From Croceibacterium mercuriale (GTDB lineage: Bacteria > Pseudomonadota > Alphaproteobacteria > Sphingomonadales > Sphingomonadaceae), in NCBI RefSeq assembly GCF_000802385.1, contig NZ_JTDN01000002.1, positions 372,001-436,000 of the forward strand: a DNA stretch of 64,000 nucleotides, given 5' to 3'. Positions 16,771-24,731 of this stretch are shown here, one piece after another (position 1 is the stretch's first letter; each line of letters starts with the position of its first letter). The notes under the pieces are model-generated. The model did no database searches, was not told the origin of the DNA, and was given only the letters and a program-made list of their open reading frames with translations. A program made the position numbers and the translations under genes.

Positions 16771-16931
16771 AACCTGCGTGGCGACATGCAGGACCGCAGC
16801 CCAGATAGGCACGACCCGGCGACCATGCGCGAAAACTGGCTGAACCGCAGCCAACACTCGCATTCAGTATCGGGCAAAAGCCGGGCGTGCATCAGGCACG
16901 CATCGGCGAACGCCACTGGAGTCCAACTGCC

Positions 16932-17024
16932 ATGTCCCTGTTCAAGAATGCAGCCGTCCTGTCCTTCCTCGCCGGCTTCGGCATCACTGCCACCACCATG
17001 CTGGTGACGATCGCCACCGTCTGA
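16932..17024 (+). CDS. Putative 30-residue single-pass membrane peptide
   Basis: A 30-codon frame, 'MSLFKNAAVLSFLAGF..' followed by a hydrophobic stretch ending 'LVTIATV', with a GGAG ribosome-binding site ten bases before its ATG. One basic residue near the N-terminus and an almost wholly apolar remainder predict a single inner-membrane helix. Its stop is one base from the msrA start, so it is probably translated with msrA from the palindrome-controlled promoter. Its function is unknown; it may be a small regulator of an envelope protein or a leader that couples msrA translation. No homologue is recognised. Confidence 0.5.
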   Translation: MSLFKNAAVLSFLAGFGITATTMLVTIATV

Positions 17025-17025
17025 C

Positions 17026-17715
17026 ATGACCGTGACCCGCCGCCTCTCCGCCCGCCTTTCGCCGCTCCTCGCGGCGGCGGCGCTGGTGGCCTGCGCACCG
17101 GCGGTGGCGGCCGACGCCACCTTCGACGCGCCCGCCGCCGCCCGCCCCGCCCGTGAACAGGGCAACCTGAAGACCGCTTATTTCGCCGGCGGCTGCTTCT
17201 GGGGCGTGGAGGCGGTGTTCAGCCATGTGAAGGGCGTGACCAGCGCGGTCAGCGGCTATCACGGCGGCAATGCGGCGACGGCCAGCTACGATCGCGTGTC
17301 CAGCGGGCTGAGCGGCCATGCCGAGACGGTGCGTGTCACGTACGACCCGGCGCAGGTCCGCTATGACCAGCTGCTGCGGATCTTCTTCTCCGTGGTGGCC
17401 GACCCGACCCTGACAGACCGGCAGGGGCCTGACCGCGGCAGCCAGTATCGCGCCGCGCTGATCCCGGTCAGCACCGAACAGCGCGAGGTCGCCACCGCCT
17501 ACCTGGCGCAGATGCGGCAGAGCGGCGTGTGGAACCGGCCGATCGTCACCCGCATAGAGCCCGCGCGCCAGTTCTTCGAGGCGGAGGGCGAGCATCAGGA
17601 CTTCGCCCGCCGCAATCCGCAGCATGGCTACATCCAGCGGTGGGATGCACCCAAGGTGGCCGCGCTGCGCAGCATGTTCCCCGACCATTACCGCGCGACC
17701 TTCCGCAGCGGCTGA
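17026..17715 (+). CDS. msrA: Exported peptide-methionine (S)-S-oxide reductase
   Basis: A 229-residue MsrA, which reduces Met-S-sulfoxide in proteins. The catalytic motif 'AYFAGGCFWGVEAVF' holds Cys57; 'GYHGGNAATASYDRVSSGLSGHAETVRVTYDP' and 'QYRAALIP' complete the fold. Unlike cytosolic MsrA it has an N-terminal export signal ('RRLSARLSPLLAAAALVACAPAVAAD'), and LVAC (Cys23) fits a lipobox, so it may be a periplasmic lipoprotein or secreted by cleavage after AVAA. The reductant for an exported MsrA is not encoded nearby and there is no MsrB here. It lies one base after the membrane-peptide frame and behind a palindrome-bearing promoter. Confidence 0.94.
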   Translation: MTVTRRLSARLSPLLAAAALVACAPAVAADATFDAPAAARPAREQGNLKTAYFAGGCFWGVEAVFSHVKGVTSAVSGYHGGNAATASYDRVSSGLSGHAETVRVTYDPAQVRYDQLLRIFFSVVADPTLTDRQGPDRGSQYRAALIPVSTEQREVATAYLAQMRQSGVWNRPIVTRIEPARQFFEAEGEHQDFARRNPQHGYIQRWDAPKVAALRSMFPDHYRATFRSG

Positions 17716-17736
17716 TCGCCGCCTATATCGCCGGGC

Positions 17737-18198
17737 ATGGCAAGACATGCGCATCACGAACATAGCGGCGCCGATCTGGCGGCGGAGGCGGAAGCCGCGC
17801 TGACCCGCGCCGGCGAACAATGGACCGCCATGCGCGCCAGCGTGTTCGCCGCCCTCGCCGCACAGGCCCGCCCCGTCAGCGCCTATGACATCGCGGAAGA
17901 GGTCGGCAACCAGCGCGGCAAGCGCGTGGCTGCCAATTCCATCTACCGCATCCTCGACCTGTTCGTGCGCACCAACCTCGCCAACCGGATCGAAAGCGCC
18001 AACGCCTTCATCGCCAACACCCATCCGGGTTGCCGGCACGACTGCATCTACCTGATCTGCGACGATTGCGGTGCGGCTACCCATCTGGACGACGACCGGC
18101 TGACCGGCGCGTTGCGCGATGCGGGCAGCAAGGCCGGCTTTGCCGATGTGCGTCCGGTGGTGGAATTGCGCGGGCTGTGCAGATCCTGTGCAGGGTAA
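17737..18198 (+). CDS. Fur-family metalloregulator, probably Zur-type
   Basis: A 153-residue ferric-uptake-regulator family protein. The winged helix runs through 'RPVSAYDIAEEVGNQRGKRVAANSIYRILDLFVRTNLANRI', with the 'YR.L' recognition helix. The C-terminal metal domain has two Cys pairs (Cys108/Cys111 in 'ICDDCG' and Cys148/Cys151 in 'LCRSCAG') for structural zinc, plus 'NTHPGCRHDCIYLI' with Cys99 and Cys103. The extra cysteines and the weak His cluster favour zinc sensing over iron, but target genes are not evident here. It follows msrA by 21 bases and might be co-transcribed. Confidence 0.88.
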   Translation: MARHAHHEHSGADLAAEAEAALTRAGEQWTAMRASVFAALAAQARPVSAYDIAEEVGNQRGKRVAANSIYRILDLFVRTNLANRIESANAFIANTHPGCRHDCIYLICDDCGAATHLDDDRLTGALRDAGSKAGFADVRPVVELRGLCRSCAG

Positions 18199-18264
18199 AT
18201 GATGTTCGCGCCAAACCGTTGGCGATAATCGACATGCTGGCTGCGTCTGTGTAAGTCACCAAAG

Positions 18265-20184
18265 ATGAACGGTCCTTCCACCCCCCTGCTCGATCAGGTC
18301 AACCTCCCCGCCGATCTGCGCCGCCTCCAGACCAAGCAGCTGCCCCAGCTGGCGGACGAGTTGCGGCAGGAGATGATCGACGCGGTCGGCTCTACCGGCG
18401 GCCATCTGGGCTCCGGCCTCGGCGTCGTGGAACTGACCGTCGCCATCCATTACGTGTTCGACACCCCGACCGACCGGCTGATCTGGGATGTCGGCCACCA
18501 GGCCTACCCGCACAAGATCCTGACCGGCCGGCGCGACCGGATCCGCACCCTGCGCCAGGGCGGCGGCCTCAGCGGCTTCACCAAGCGGTCGGAGAGCGAG
18601 TACGACCCGTTCGGCGCGGCGCATTCCTCCACCTCCATCTCCGCCGGCCTCGGCTTTGCGGTCGCCAACAAGCTGACCGGCTCCGCCGGCAAGGCCATTG
18701 CGGTGATCGGCGATGGCGCGATGAGCGCAGGCATGGCCTACGAGGCGATGAACAATGCCGAGGCCGCCGGCAACCGGCTGGTGGTGATCCTGAACGACAA
18801 CGACATGTCGATCGCCCCGCCGGTGGGCGGGCTGTCGGGCTATCTTGCCCGGCTGGTCAGCGACGGCCGGTTCCTGGGCCTGCGCGACCTGGCCAAGAAG
18901 GTCGCCCGCAAGCTGCCGCAGCCGCTGCACCGCGCGGCCAAGCTGACGGACGAATATGCCCGCGGCATGGCCATGGGCGGGACATTGTTCGAGGAGCTGG
19001 GCTTCTATTATGTCGGCCCGATCGACGGGCATGATCTGGATCAGCTGATCCCCGTGCTGGAGAATGTCCGCGACGCGGCCGAGGGGCCGTGCCTGGTCCA
19101 TGTCGTCACGCAGAAGGGCAAGGGTTATGCCCCGGCCGAAAGCGCGGCGGACAAGTATCACGGCGTGCAGAAGTTCGACGTCATCACCGGCGAACAGAAG
19201 AAGAGCGCCGGCGGCCCGCCCGCCTACCAGAACGTGTTCGGCGAAACGCTGGCGAAGCTGGCGGAAACCGATCCGCGCATCTGCGCCATCACCGCCGCCA
19301 TGCCGGGCGGCACCGGGGTGGACAAGTTCAGCGCGCAGCATCCGGAACGCACCTTCGATGTCGGCATCGCCGAACAGCATGCGGTAACCTTCGCCGCCGG
19401 ACTGGCGGCGCAGGGCATGCGGCCGTTCTGCGCGATCTACTCCACCTTCCTGCAGCGGGCGTTCGACCAGGTGGTGCATGACGTCGCGATCCAGAACCTG
19501 CCGGTGCGCTTCGCCATCGACCGTGCCGGGCTGGTAGGCGCGGATGGCGCCACCCATGCCGGCAGCTTCGACGTCACCTATCTCGCCACCCTGCCCAACA
19601 TGGTCGTGATGGCCGCGGCGGACGAGGCGGAGCTGGCGCACATGACCTACACCGCCGCGCTGCATGACAGCGGGCCGATCGCCTTCCGCTATCCCCGCGG
19701 CAATGGCACCGGCGTCGCCATGCCGGAAACGCCCGAGCGGCTGGAGATCGGCAAGGGCCGAATCGTGAAGCAGGGCAGCAAGATCGCGCTGCTCTCGCTC
19801 GGCACCCGCCTGGCGGAGGCGCTGAAGGCGGCCGACCAGCTGGAGGCCAGGGGCCTGTCGACCACGGTCGCCGACCTGCGCTTCGCCAAGCCGCTCGATA
19901 CCGACCTGATCCGCAAGCTGATGGCCACGCATGAAGTGGTCGTGACGGTGGAGGAAGGCTCCATCGGCGGCCTGGGTGCGCATGTGCTGACGCTGGCCAG
20001 CGATCTGGGGCTGACCGATGCCGGCCTGAAGATCCGCACCATGCGGCTGCCCGACCTGTTCCAGGATCACGACGCGCCGGACAAGCAGTACGACCTCGCT
20101 GGCCTCAACGCCCCGCAGATCGTGGACACCGTGCTGACCGCGCTGCGCCACAACAGCACCGGCGTGGAGGAAGCGCGGGCCTGA
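18265..20184 (+). CDS. dxs: 1-deoxy-D-xylulose-5-phosphate synthase
   Basis: A 639-residue thiamine-diphosphate enzyme that condenses pyruvate and glyceraldehyde 3-phosphate in the first step of the MEP isoprenoid pathway. '[27 protein letters not shown]' opens the protein; the ThDP-binding motif is '[24 protein letters not shown]'. The pyrimidine-domain '[46 protein letters not shown]' and a transketolase C-terminal domain follow. Carotenoid and quinone synthesis would depend on it. A hairpin (20197-20221) follows the stop. Confidence 0.97.
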   Translation: MNGPSTPLLDQVNLPADLRRLQTKQLPQLADELRQEMIDAVGSTGGHLGSGLGVVELTVAIHYVFDTPTDRLIWDVGHQAYPHKILTGRRDRIRTLRQGGGLSGFTKRSESEYDPFGAAHSSTSISAGLGFAVANKLTGSAGKAIAVIGDGAMSAGMAYEAMNNAEAAGNRLVVILNDNDMSIAPPVGGLSGYLARLVSDGRFLGLRDLAKKVARKLPQPLHRAAKLTDEYARGMAMGGTLFEELGFYYVGPIDGHDLDQLIPVLENVRDAAEGPCLVHVVTQKGKGYAPAESAADKYHGVQKFDVITGEQKKSAGGPPAYQNVFGETLAKLAETDPRICAITAAMPGGTGVDKFSAQHPERTFDVGIAEQHAVTFAAGLAAQGMRPFCAIYSTFLQRAFDQVVHDVAIQNLPVRFAIDRAGLVGADGATHAGSFDVTYLATLPNMVVMAAADEAELAHMTYTAALHDSGPIAFRYPRGNGTGVAMPETPERLEIGKGRIVKQGSKIALLSLGTRLAEALKAADQLEARGLSTTVADLRFAKPLDTDLIRKLMATHEVVVTVEEGSIGGLGAHVLTLASDLGLTDAGLKIRTMRLPDLFQDHDAPDKQYDLAGLNAPQIVDTVLTALRHNSTGVEEARA

Positions 20185-20196
20185 TCCGCCTTACAT

Positions 20197-20221
20197 GGCG
20201 GGCAGCCGCGGGCTGTCCGCC
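20197..20221 (+). terminator. Hairpin downstream of dxs
   Basis: Eleven-base arms (20197-20207 and 20211-20221) with one G-T pair and a three-base loop GCG, 12 bases after the dxs stop. No T-run follows, so it may be a transcript-end stabiliser rather than a strong intrinsic terminator. Confidence 0.45.
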
Positions 20222-20302
20222 AGCAACAGAAGCATCATGATAGGTTGTTCCTAGCCGCGCCGGACCGCTTGCCAGCAACACGGAAGACCGTAGGTTCGCA
20301 CC

Positions 20303-20746
20303 ATGATCCATCTCAGACGAACCATCGTGGCCCTTGCCCTGTGCGCCAGCGCAGGCACCGTACTGGCGGCACAGCCATCAACCGAGCTGGCGGAGAGAGC
20401 CGCCACGAGCATGGCTGTAACCATGGCCACGCTGATGGGCCTGTCGCCGGAGGGGCAGGAGCTGCTGACTGCCGACTATCTCAGAAGAACCACCGTCGAC
20501 CGGCATGCACGCTCCACCCAACTTTATCGGGCGATCGGAGAAGAGCTTTCCCGCGAGAATCCGGATCGCGCCGTGCTGTCCGCCCTGGCCGAAGAACAGG
20601 CGGCCGAGGCGGCCCGGCTCGATCTCCAGGATAGCACGCAGCTGTTCGATCTCGCCTTCGACCTGTCCTCAACCGATCGCCAGAAGATGGGTCAATTCAT
20701 GGTCAAGACCGCAGGCGAGGACCGGCGCGCCCCGGCAGGCCGCTAG
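20303..20746 (+). CDS. Secreted helical protein, weakly CpxP/Spy-like
   Basis: A 147-residue protein with a clear Sec signal peptide ('MIHLRRTIVALALCASAGTVLAAQ') and a mature part that is charged and helical. The pattern 'ATLMGLSPEGQELLTADYLRRT' then 'RENPDRAVLSALAEEQAAEAARLDL' and 'STDRQKMGQFMVK' resembles periplasmic heavy-metal-sensor/CpxP-like four-helix proteins, but the LTxxQ motifs are absent, so this is a weak resemblance only. The TAG stop overlaps the TAG of the convergent dnaJ-like gene at CTAG. Confidence 0.65.
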   Translation: MIHLRRTIVALALCASAGTVLAAQPSTELAERAATSMAVTMATLMGLSPEGQELLTADYLRRTTVDRHARSTQLYRAIGEELSRENPDRAVLSALAEEQAAEAARLDLQDSTQLFDLAFDLSSTDRQKMGQFMVKTAGEDRRAPAGR

Positions 20747-21729
20747 ACCCCCAGCTTTGCCCGCACGGGCGTAGGATCGCTCCACCCCTCCAGCCGCTCC
20801 GCCAGTTCGGTCAGGTCGGCCGGCAGCGCCACGTTCAGCGTCACCAGCTGGTCGCCCCGGCCGCCGGCCTTGCGGGTGAAGCCGCGGCCCTTCAGGCGCA
20901 GCACCTTGCCGCCGCCGCTGCCCGGTGCGACGGTCAGCATCACCGGGCCGTCCACGGTGGGCACCTTCACCTTGGCCCCCGTCACCGCCTCGTCCAGCGT
21001 GATCGGCAGGTCCAGCCGCACATCGTCGCCATCGCGGACGAAGAAGGCGTGCGGCTGCACTTCGATGGTGACGGTCGCGTCGCCTGGTCCGCCCGGGCCA
21101 CGCTCGCCCTTGCCCTTCAGGCGCAGCTGGCTGCCATCCTCCACCCCCGCGGGCAGCTTCAGATCGATGGTCGCGCCATCGGCCAGCGCGATGCGCTGCG
21201 GCTCCAGCGTGGCGGCATCGACGAACGGCACCTTCAGGCGGTAGCCGACATTGGCCCCGCGCTGCGGCGCACGCCGGCCGGCGCCTCCGCCCATGCCACC
21301 CATGCCGCCCATCCCCGCCGCGCCCGCACCGGGTCCGCCACGGCCACCGAACAGCCCTTCGAAGATGTCGCCCAGATCGGCGTCCTGCCCGGCGAAGCCT
21401 TCGAACCCGCGCGCGCCGCCGCCGCCCCGGCCCATGCCGGCCGCACCGCCGAACCCGCCACCGCCGAATCCGCCGCCGCCACCCGCGCCGAAGGGCGAGG
21501 CCGGGTTGCCGTCCCCGTCGATCTCCCCCCGGTCGAACCGGGCGCGCTTGTCCTTGTCGCCCAGCAGGTCGTACGCATTGGTGATTTCCGAGAAACGCTG
21601 CGCCGCCTTGGGATTGTCGGCATTGCGGTCGGGATGCAGTTCCTTGGCCAGCTTGCGATAGGCGGACTTGATCTCCGCCTCGCTGGCCGAACGGGACACG
21701 CCAAGGATGGAATAAGGATCTGCTGCCAT
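20743..21729 (-). CDS. DnaJ-class co-chaperone without zinc finger (CbpA/DjlA type II)
   Basis: A 328-residue type II J-protein that should stimulate a DnaK ATPase. The J domain 'DPYSILGVSRSASEAEIKSAYRKLAKELHPDRN' has the HPD motif at residues 32-34. A long Gly/Phe/Met-rich linker (about residues 75-155) follows, then the two C-terminal substrate-binding domains ('YRLKVPFVDAATLEPQRIALADG' and 'HAFFVRDGDDVRLDLPITLDEAVTGAKVKVPTVDG'). The four CxxCxGxG zinc repeats of true DnaJ are absent. The gene is divergent from pdxH, 77 bases away from its start. Confidence 0.92.
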   Translation of the reverse strand: MAADPYSILGVSRSASEAEIKSAYRKLAKELHPDRNADNPKAAQRFSEITNAYDLLGDKDKRARFDRGEIDGDGNPASPFGAGGGGGFGGGGFGGAAGMGRGGGGARGFEGFAGQDADLGDIFEGLFGGRGGPGAGAAGMGGMGGMGGGAGRRAPQRGANVGYRLKVPFVDAATLEPQRIALADGATIDLKLPAGVEDGSQLRLKGKGERGPGGPGDATVTIEVQPHAFFVRDGDDVRLDLPITLDEAVTGAKVKVPTVDGPVMLTVAPGSGGGKVLRLKGRGFTRKAGGRGDQLVTLNVALPADLTELAERLEGWSDPTPVRAKLGV

Positions 21730-21806
21730 GGTGTGTTAGCTAGGTAAGGCAATGGGATTGGGCAAGCAGCTTTGCCAGCCGCGTCCACCGGTCTAGGATG
21801 CCGGCC

Positions 21807-22412
21807 ATGACCGACCAGCCCGATGCCATCCCTGACACCGATCCCTTTGCCCTGTTCGCCGGATGGTTCGCCGAAGCGCACACCACGGAGCCGAACGATC
21901 CCAACGCGATGGCGCTGGCAACCGCCACGTCGGATGGCCAGCCTTCGGTCCGCATGGTGCTGCTGAAGGGGCATGATGCGGACGGCTTCGTGTTCTACAC
22001 CAATGCGCACAGCCGCAAGGGCGGGGAGATCGGCGCCAATCCGTGTGCCGCATTGCTGTTCCACTGGAAGTCGCTTCGCCGCCAGATCCGGATCGAGGGG
22101 GTGCTGGAAGAGGTGAGCCCGGCCGAAGCGGATGCCTATTTCGCCTCGCGCAGTCGCGCCTCCCAGCTGGGCAGCGCCGCGTCGGACCAGTCGCGCCCGC
22201 TGGCCGACCGGCAGACCTACATGGACCGGGTGGAGACGCTGGAACAATCGCTAAATGGCGCCCCCGTGCCCCGCCCGCCGCACTGGACCGGCTTCCGCCT
22301 GGCACCCGCCACCATCGAGTTCTGGCAGGATCGCGCCGCCCGGCTGCACGAACGGCGCCAGTTCACCCGCCTGGCCGATGGCCACTGGACCAGCTCGTTG
22401 CTCTATCCGTGA
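21807..22412 (+). CDS. pdxH: Pyridoxamine 5'-phosphate oxidase
   Basis: A 201-residue FMN enzyme that oxidises pyridoxine or pyridoxamine phosphate to PLP. Motifs are 'NAMALATATSDGQPSVRMVLLKG', 'GFVFYTNAHSRKGGEI' for FMN binding, 'SRASQLGSAASDQSRPL' and the C-terminal 'IEFWQDRAARLHERRQFTR'. The ATG at 21807 is preferred over one at 21798 because AGGA sits eight bases before it. It precedes the PhzF-like gene by seven bases. Confidence 0.93.
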   Translation: MTDQPDAIPDTDPFALFAGWFAEAHTTEPNDPNAMALATATSDGQPSVRMVLLKGHDADGFVFYTNAHSRKGGEIGANPCAALLFHWKSLRRQIRIEGVLEEVSPAEADAYFASRSRASQLGSAASDQSRPLADRQTYMDRVETLEQSLNGAPVPRPPHWTGFRLAPATIEFWQDRAARLHERRQFTRLADGHWTSSLLYP

Positions 22413-22419
22413 GGCATCC

Positions 22420-23226
22420 ATGACCCAGACCCGGACCGTCCCCTACTGGCACGTCGATGCCTTTGCCGCCCGGGCTTTTGCCGGCAACCAGGCCGCCGTG
22501 ATCGAGCTGGCCGAATGGCTGCCCGACGATGTCATGCAGCAGATCGCGGCGGAGAACATGTTTGCCGAAACCGCCTTCGTGCTGCGCGATGCCAGCGAGG
22601 CGGCCGATTGGGAGCTGCGCTGGTTCGCGCCCGGCGGCGAGGTGCAACTGTGCGGCCATGCCACGCTGGCCAGCGGCCATGCGCTGCTGGGGCGCGATGG
22701 CGGCAGCGGCGTGACCTTCCGCACCCGCCGCGCCGGCCTGCTGGAGGTGCGCCGCGACGGCACCGTATATGCCCTGGGTCTGCCGGCGATCCCGGTGGAG
22801 CCGGCGGAATGGCCGGAGGTCGTCGCGCTGCTGGGGGCGGAGCCGCAGGGCGTGTGGCGGCGGGCCGACGGCTACAACCTGTTCCTGTTCGCGGACGAGG
22901 CGGCGGTGCGCGCGCTGGCGCCCGACATGGCCGGGCTGGCGCGGCTGGGGCCGGACCACCAGTTCATCTGCACCGCGCCGGGCACGGCGACGGATGTGGT
23001 CAGCCGGGTGTTCGTGCCGGGTGTCGGCGTTCCGGAGGATCCCGTCACCGGCAGCGCCCATGCGGTGCTGGCCGCCTTCTGGGCACCGCGCCTGGGCCGT
23101 GACAGCTTCACCGCACATCAGGCCTCCGCCCGGGGCGGCGACGTCACATGCCGGCTGGACGGTGACCGTGCCTGGCTGGGCGGACCGTGCGTGACGGTGG
23201 TGGAGGGGCAGTTTACCTTGCCCTGA
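22420..23226 (+). CDS. PhzF-family isomerase/epimerase
   Basis: A 268-residue protein with the duplicated diaminopimelate-epimerase-like fold of PhzF. It starts 'PYWHVDAFAARAFAGNQAAVIEL' and contains 'MFAETAFVL' with the presumed catalytic Glu, 'WFAPGGEVQLCGHATLASGHAL' and 'EDPVTGSAHAVLAAFWA'. Only some members act in phenazine synthesis; most have unknown isomerase substrates, and no other phenazine gene is present. It is probably co-transcribed with pdxH. The convergent serine hydrolase gene ends three bases after its stop. Confidence 0.88.
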   Translation: MTQTRTVPYWHVDAFAARAFAGNQAAVIELAEWLPDDVMQQIAAENMFAETAFVLRDASEAADWELRWFAPGGEVQLCGHATLASGHALLGRDGGSGVTFRTRRAGLLEVRRDGTVYALGLPAIPVEPAEWPEVVALLGAEPQGVWRRADGYNLFLFADEAAVRALAPDMAGLARLGPDHQFICTAPGTATDVVSRVFVPGVGVPEDPVTGSAHAVLAAFWAPRLGRDSFTAHQASARGGDVTCRLDGDRAWLGGPCVTVVEGQFTLP

Positions 23227-23229
23227 GGC

Positions 23230-24354
23230 TTACCGGTACACCGCCACCAGATCGGCCAGCCTGTCGACCAGCGCCGGGCGGTCCGGCGCATCGGTCTTGC
23301 CCAGCCGCACCACGGTCAGCCCCTGCCCGGGCGCGACCAGCACATACTGCCCCAGATGACCGACCAGCGCGAAGGCGTCGGCGGGGCCGCGTGTGGCAAA
23401 CAGGACCTGCCGGTCGCCCCCGCTCGGCCGGTTGAGCCACAGCGCGCCGCCATAATCGGGCGCTGCCGGGCTCGGCGTTCGCATGAGTTCCACCCAGCCG
23501 CGTGGCAGCACCGGCGTGCCGTCGGCGGCGTTGCCGTCCTGCCGCAGCAGTTCGCCCAGCCGGCCCCAGTCTGCCGCCGTCGCCCACACCATCGCCCCGC
23601 CGACCATCGTGCCCTGCCGGTCATGCTCCGCGGTCAGCCCGCGCAGGTCGAGCGGCGCGGCAAGCCGGGTCTGCAGGTACTGCGCAACCGCCTGCCGCCG
23701 CTCCGCCGGGCTGCCCCCGGGCGCCAGCACCCGCGCGGCGATGTCGGCCAGGATCACGCTGGTGGGCGTGGAGTAGGTAAAGGTGCTGCCCGGCGCATGC
23801 TGCAGCACCTGCGCCTCTGCCCAGGCGGCCATGTCGTCGCGTCCGTCGCCGAACATCATCCGCACCTCCGCCGATTCGTATACCGGGTCGGCATTCTCCT
23901 GATGACGCAGCCCGCTGCGCATCTGCAGCAGGTGACGGACCGTGATCTCGCCCCGCGGATCGCCGGCGCGCTGCCACAACGGCACCGGGGCGGGCGCGTC
24001 CAGCGCCAGCTTGCCGTCCGCCACCAGCAGGCCGATCAGCAGCGCGGTCACCGTCTTGGACATGGACCAGCCGACGAAGCGGCTGTCCGGCCCGAACCCT
24101 TCGGCATAGCGCTGCGCCACCACCTGGCCATCGTGCAGCACCAGCAGCGCGCGGGTCTCCCCGATCCCCTCCGCCGTGAACAGCGCATCCACTGCGCGCG
24201 CCAGCGGCGCGCGGTCGGCACCGGGCCGGGGCGCAACCGCCGCCAGCGCCTCCGCCGATGGTGGCGGCGGACCGGTGGGTGCCTCGCTGCCGCAGGCGGC
24301 CAGCAGGGCTGGCAGCAGCAGGGTGACGGCGATAGAGGGGCGGCGACGCGGCAT
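23230..24354 (-). CDS. Lipoprotein serine hydrolase of the class C beta-lactamase family
   Basis: A 374-residue penicillin-binding-protein-like hydrolase. The N-terminus has a lipobox in 'LLLPALLAACGSEAPTGPP', predicting outer-membrane or periplasmic anchoring. The catalytic SxxK is 'SMSK' in 'FVGWSMSKTVTALLIGLLVADG'; the Tyr motif is probably 'YST' in 'TFTYSTPTSVILADI'. 'MRSGLRHQENADPVYES' is typical of 6-aminohexanoate-dimer-hydrolase/esterase relatives. Substrates may be esters, amides or peptides. The ATG at 24354 is the likely start; one at 24366 is possible. The divergent neighbour at 24384 appears to supply a domain that is fused in related enzymes. Confidence 0.88.
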   Translation of the reverse strand: MPRRRPSIAVTLLLPALLAACGSEAPTGPPPPSAEALAAVAPRPGADRAPLARAVDALFTAEGIGETRALLVLHDGQVVAQRYAEGFGPDSRFVGWSMSKTVTALLIGLLVADGKLALDAPAPVPLWQRAGDPRGEITVRHLLQMRSGLRHQENADPVYESAEVRMMFGDGRDDMAAWAEAQVLQHAPGSTFTYSTPTSVILADIAARVLAPGGSPAERRQAVAQYLQTRLAAPLDLRGLTAEHDRQGTMVGGAMVWATAADWGRLGELLRQDGNAADGTPVLPRGWVELMRTPSPAAPDYGGALWLNRPSGGDRQVLFATRGPADAFALVGHLGQYVLVAPGQGLTVVRLGKTDAPDRPALVDRLADLVAVYR

Positions 24355-24383
24355 GGCGCGTCTCATCCGGCAGGGGCAGGCGA

Positions 24384-24731
24384 TTGGCAACGGCAAACCC
24401 ACTCGGGCAACGGCCCCGCTTCTGGCCGCGCGCCGTGCTGGCGGCGCTGGTGCTGGCCATCGGCGGCCTGTGGTTCGCCTGGCCCACGCTGGACGCCTAC
24501 GCCACCACGGCTGCCAGCTTCGGCGCGCGCACCGCCTGTTCCTGCCGCCACATCGGCGGGCGGGCGCTGTCCGACTGCACCCGCGACTTCGAACCCGGCA
24601 TGGCGATGGTGTTCCTGAGCGAGGACGAGGATGCCCGCAGCGTCACCGCCACCGTGCCGCTGCTGGCGCGGCAGACCGCCACCTATGCCCAGGGGCCCGG
24701 CTGCGTGCTGGAGCCGTGGGCGCAGCCCTAG
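24384..24731 (+). CDS. Membrane-anchored protein resembling the N-terminal segment of serine hydrolases
   Basis: A 115-residue protein with one N-terminal membrane anchor ('[18 protein letters not shown]') and an exported domain '[18 protein letters not shown]..' through '[26 protein letters not shown]'. From memory, this pattern (a CS.. cysteine, the xGR, the VTAS/P.LA...A.Y..G.GC) matches the N-terminal segment that precedes the beta-lactamase domain in many larger serine hydrolases. Here it is a separate gene, divergent from a serine hydrolase that lacks the segment. The cysteines may form disulfides in the periplasm. Its TAG overlaps the mnmA TAG at CTAG. Confidence 0.7.
   Translation: MATANPLGQRPRFWPRAVLAALVLAIGGLWFAWPTLDAYATTAASFGARTACSCRHIGGRALSDCTRDFEPGMAMVFLSEDEDARSVTATVPLLARQTATYAQGPGCVLEPWAQP

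Noticed and set aside
16759-17007. An 82-residue plus-strand frame that begins inside the palindrome.
   Set aside because: Its start lies in the promoter, it has no ribosome-binding site, Ser/Pro-rich composition, and it overlaps the better-supported 30-residue frame.
21250-21500. Gly-codon-rich tract with repeated GGC/GGT triplets.
   Set aside because: It is the Gly/Phe/Met linker of the DnaJ-type protein, not a tandem repeat element or CRISPR.
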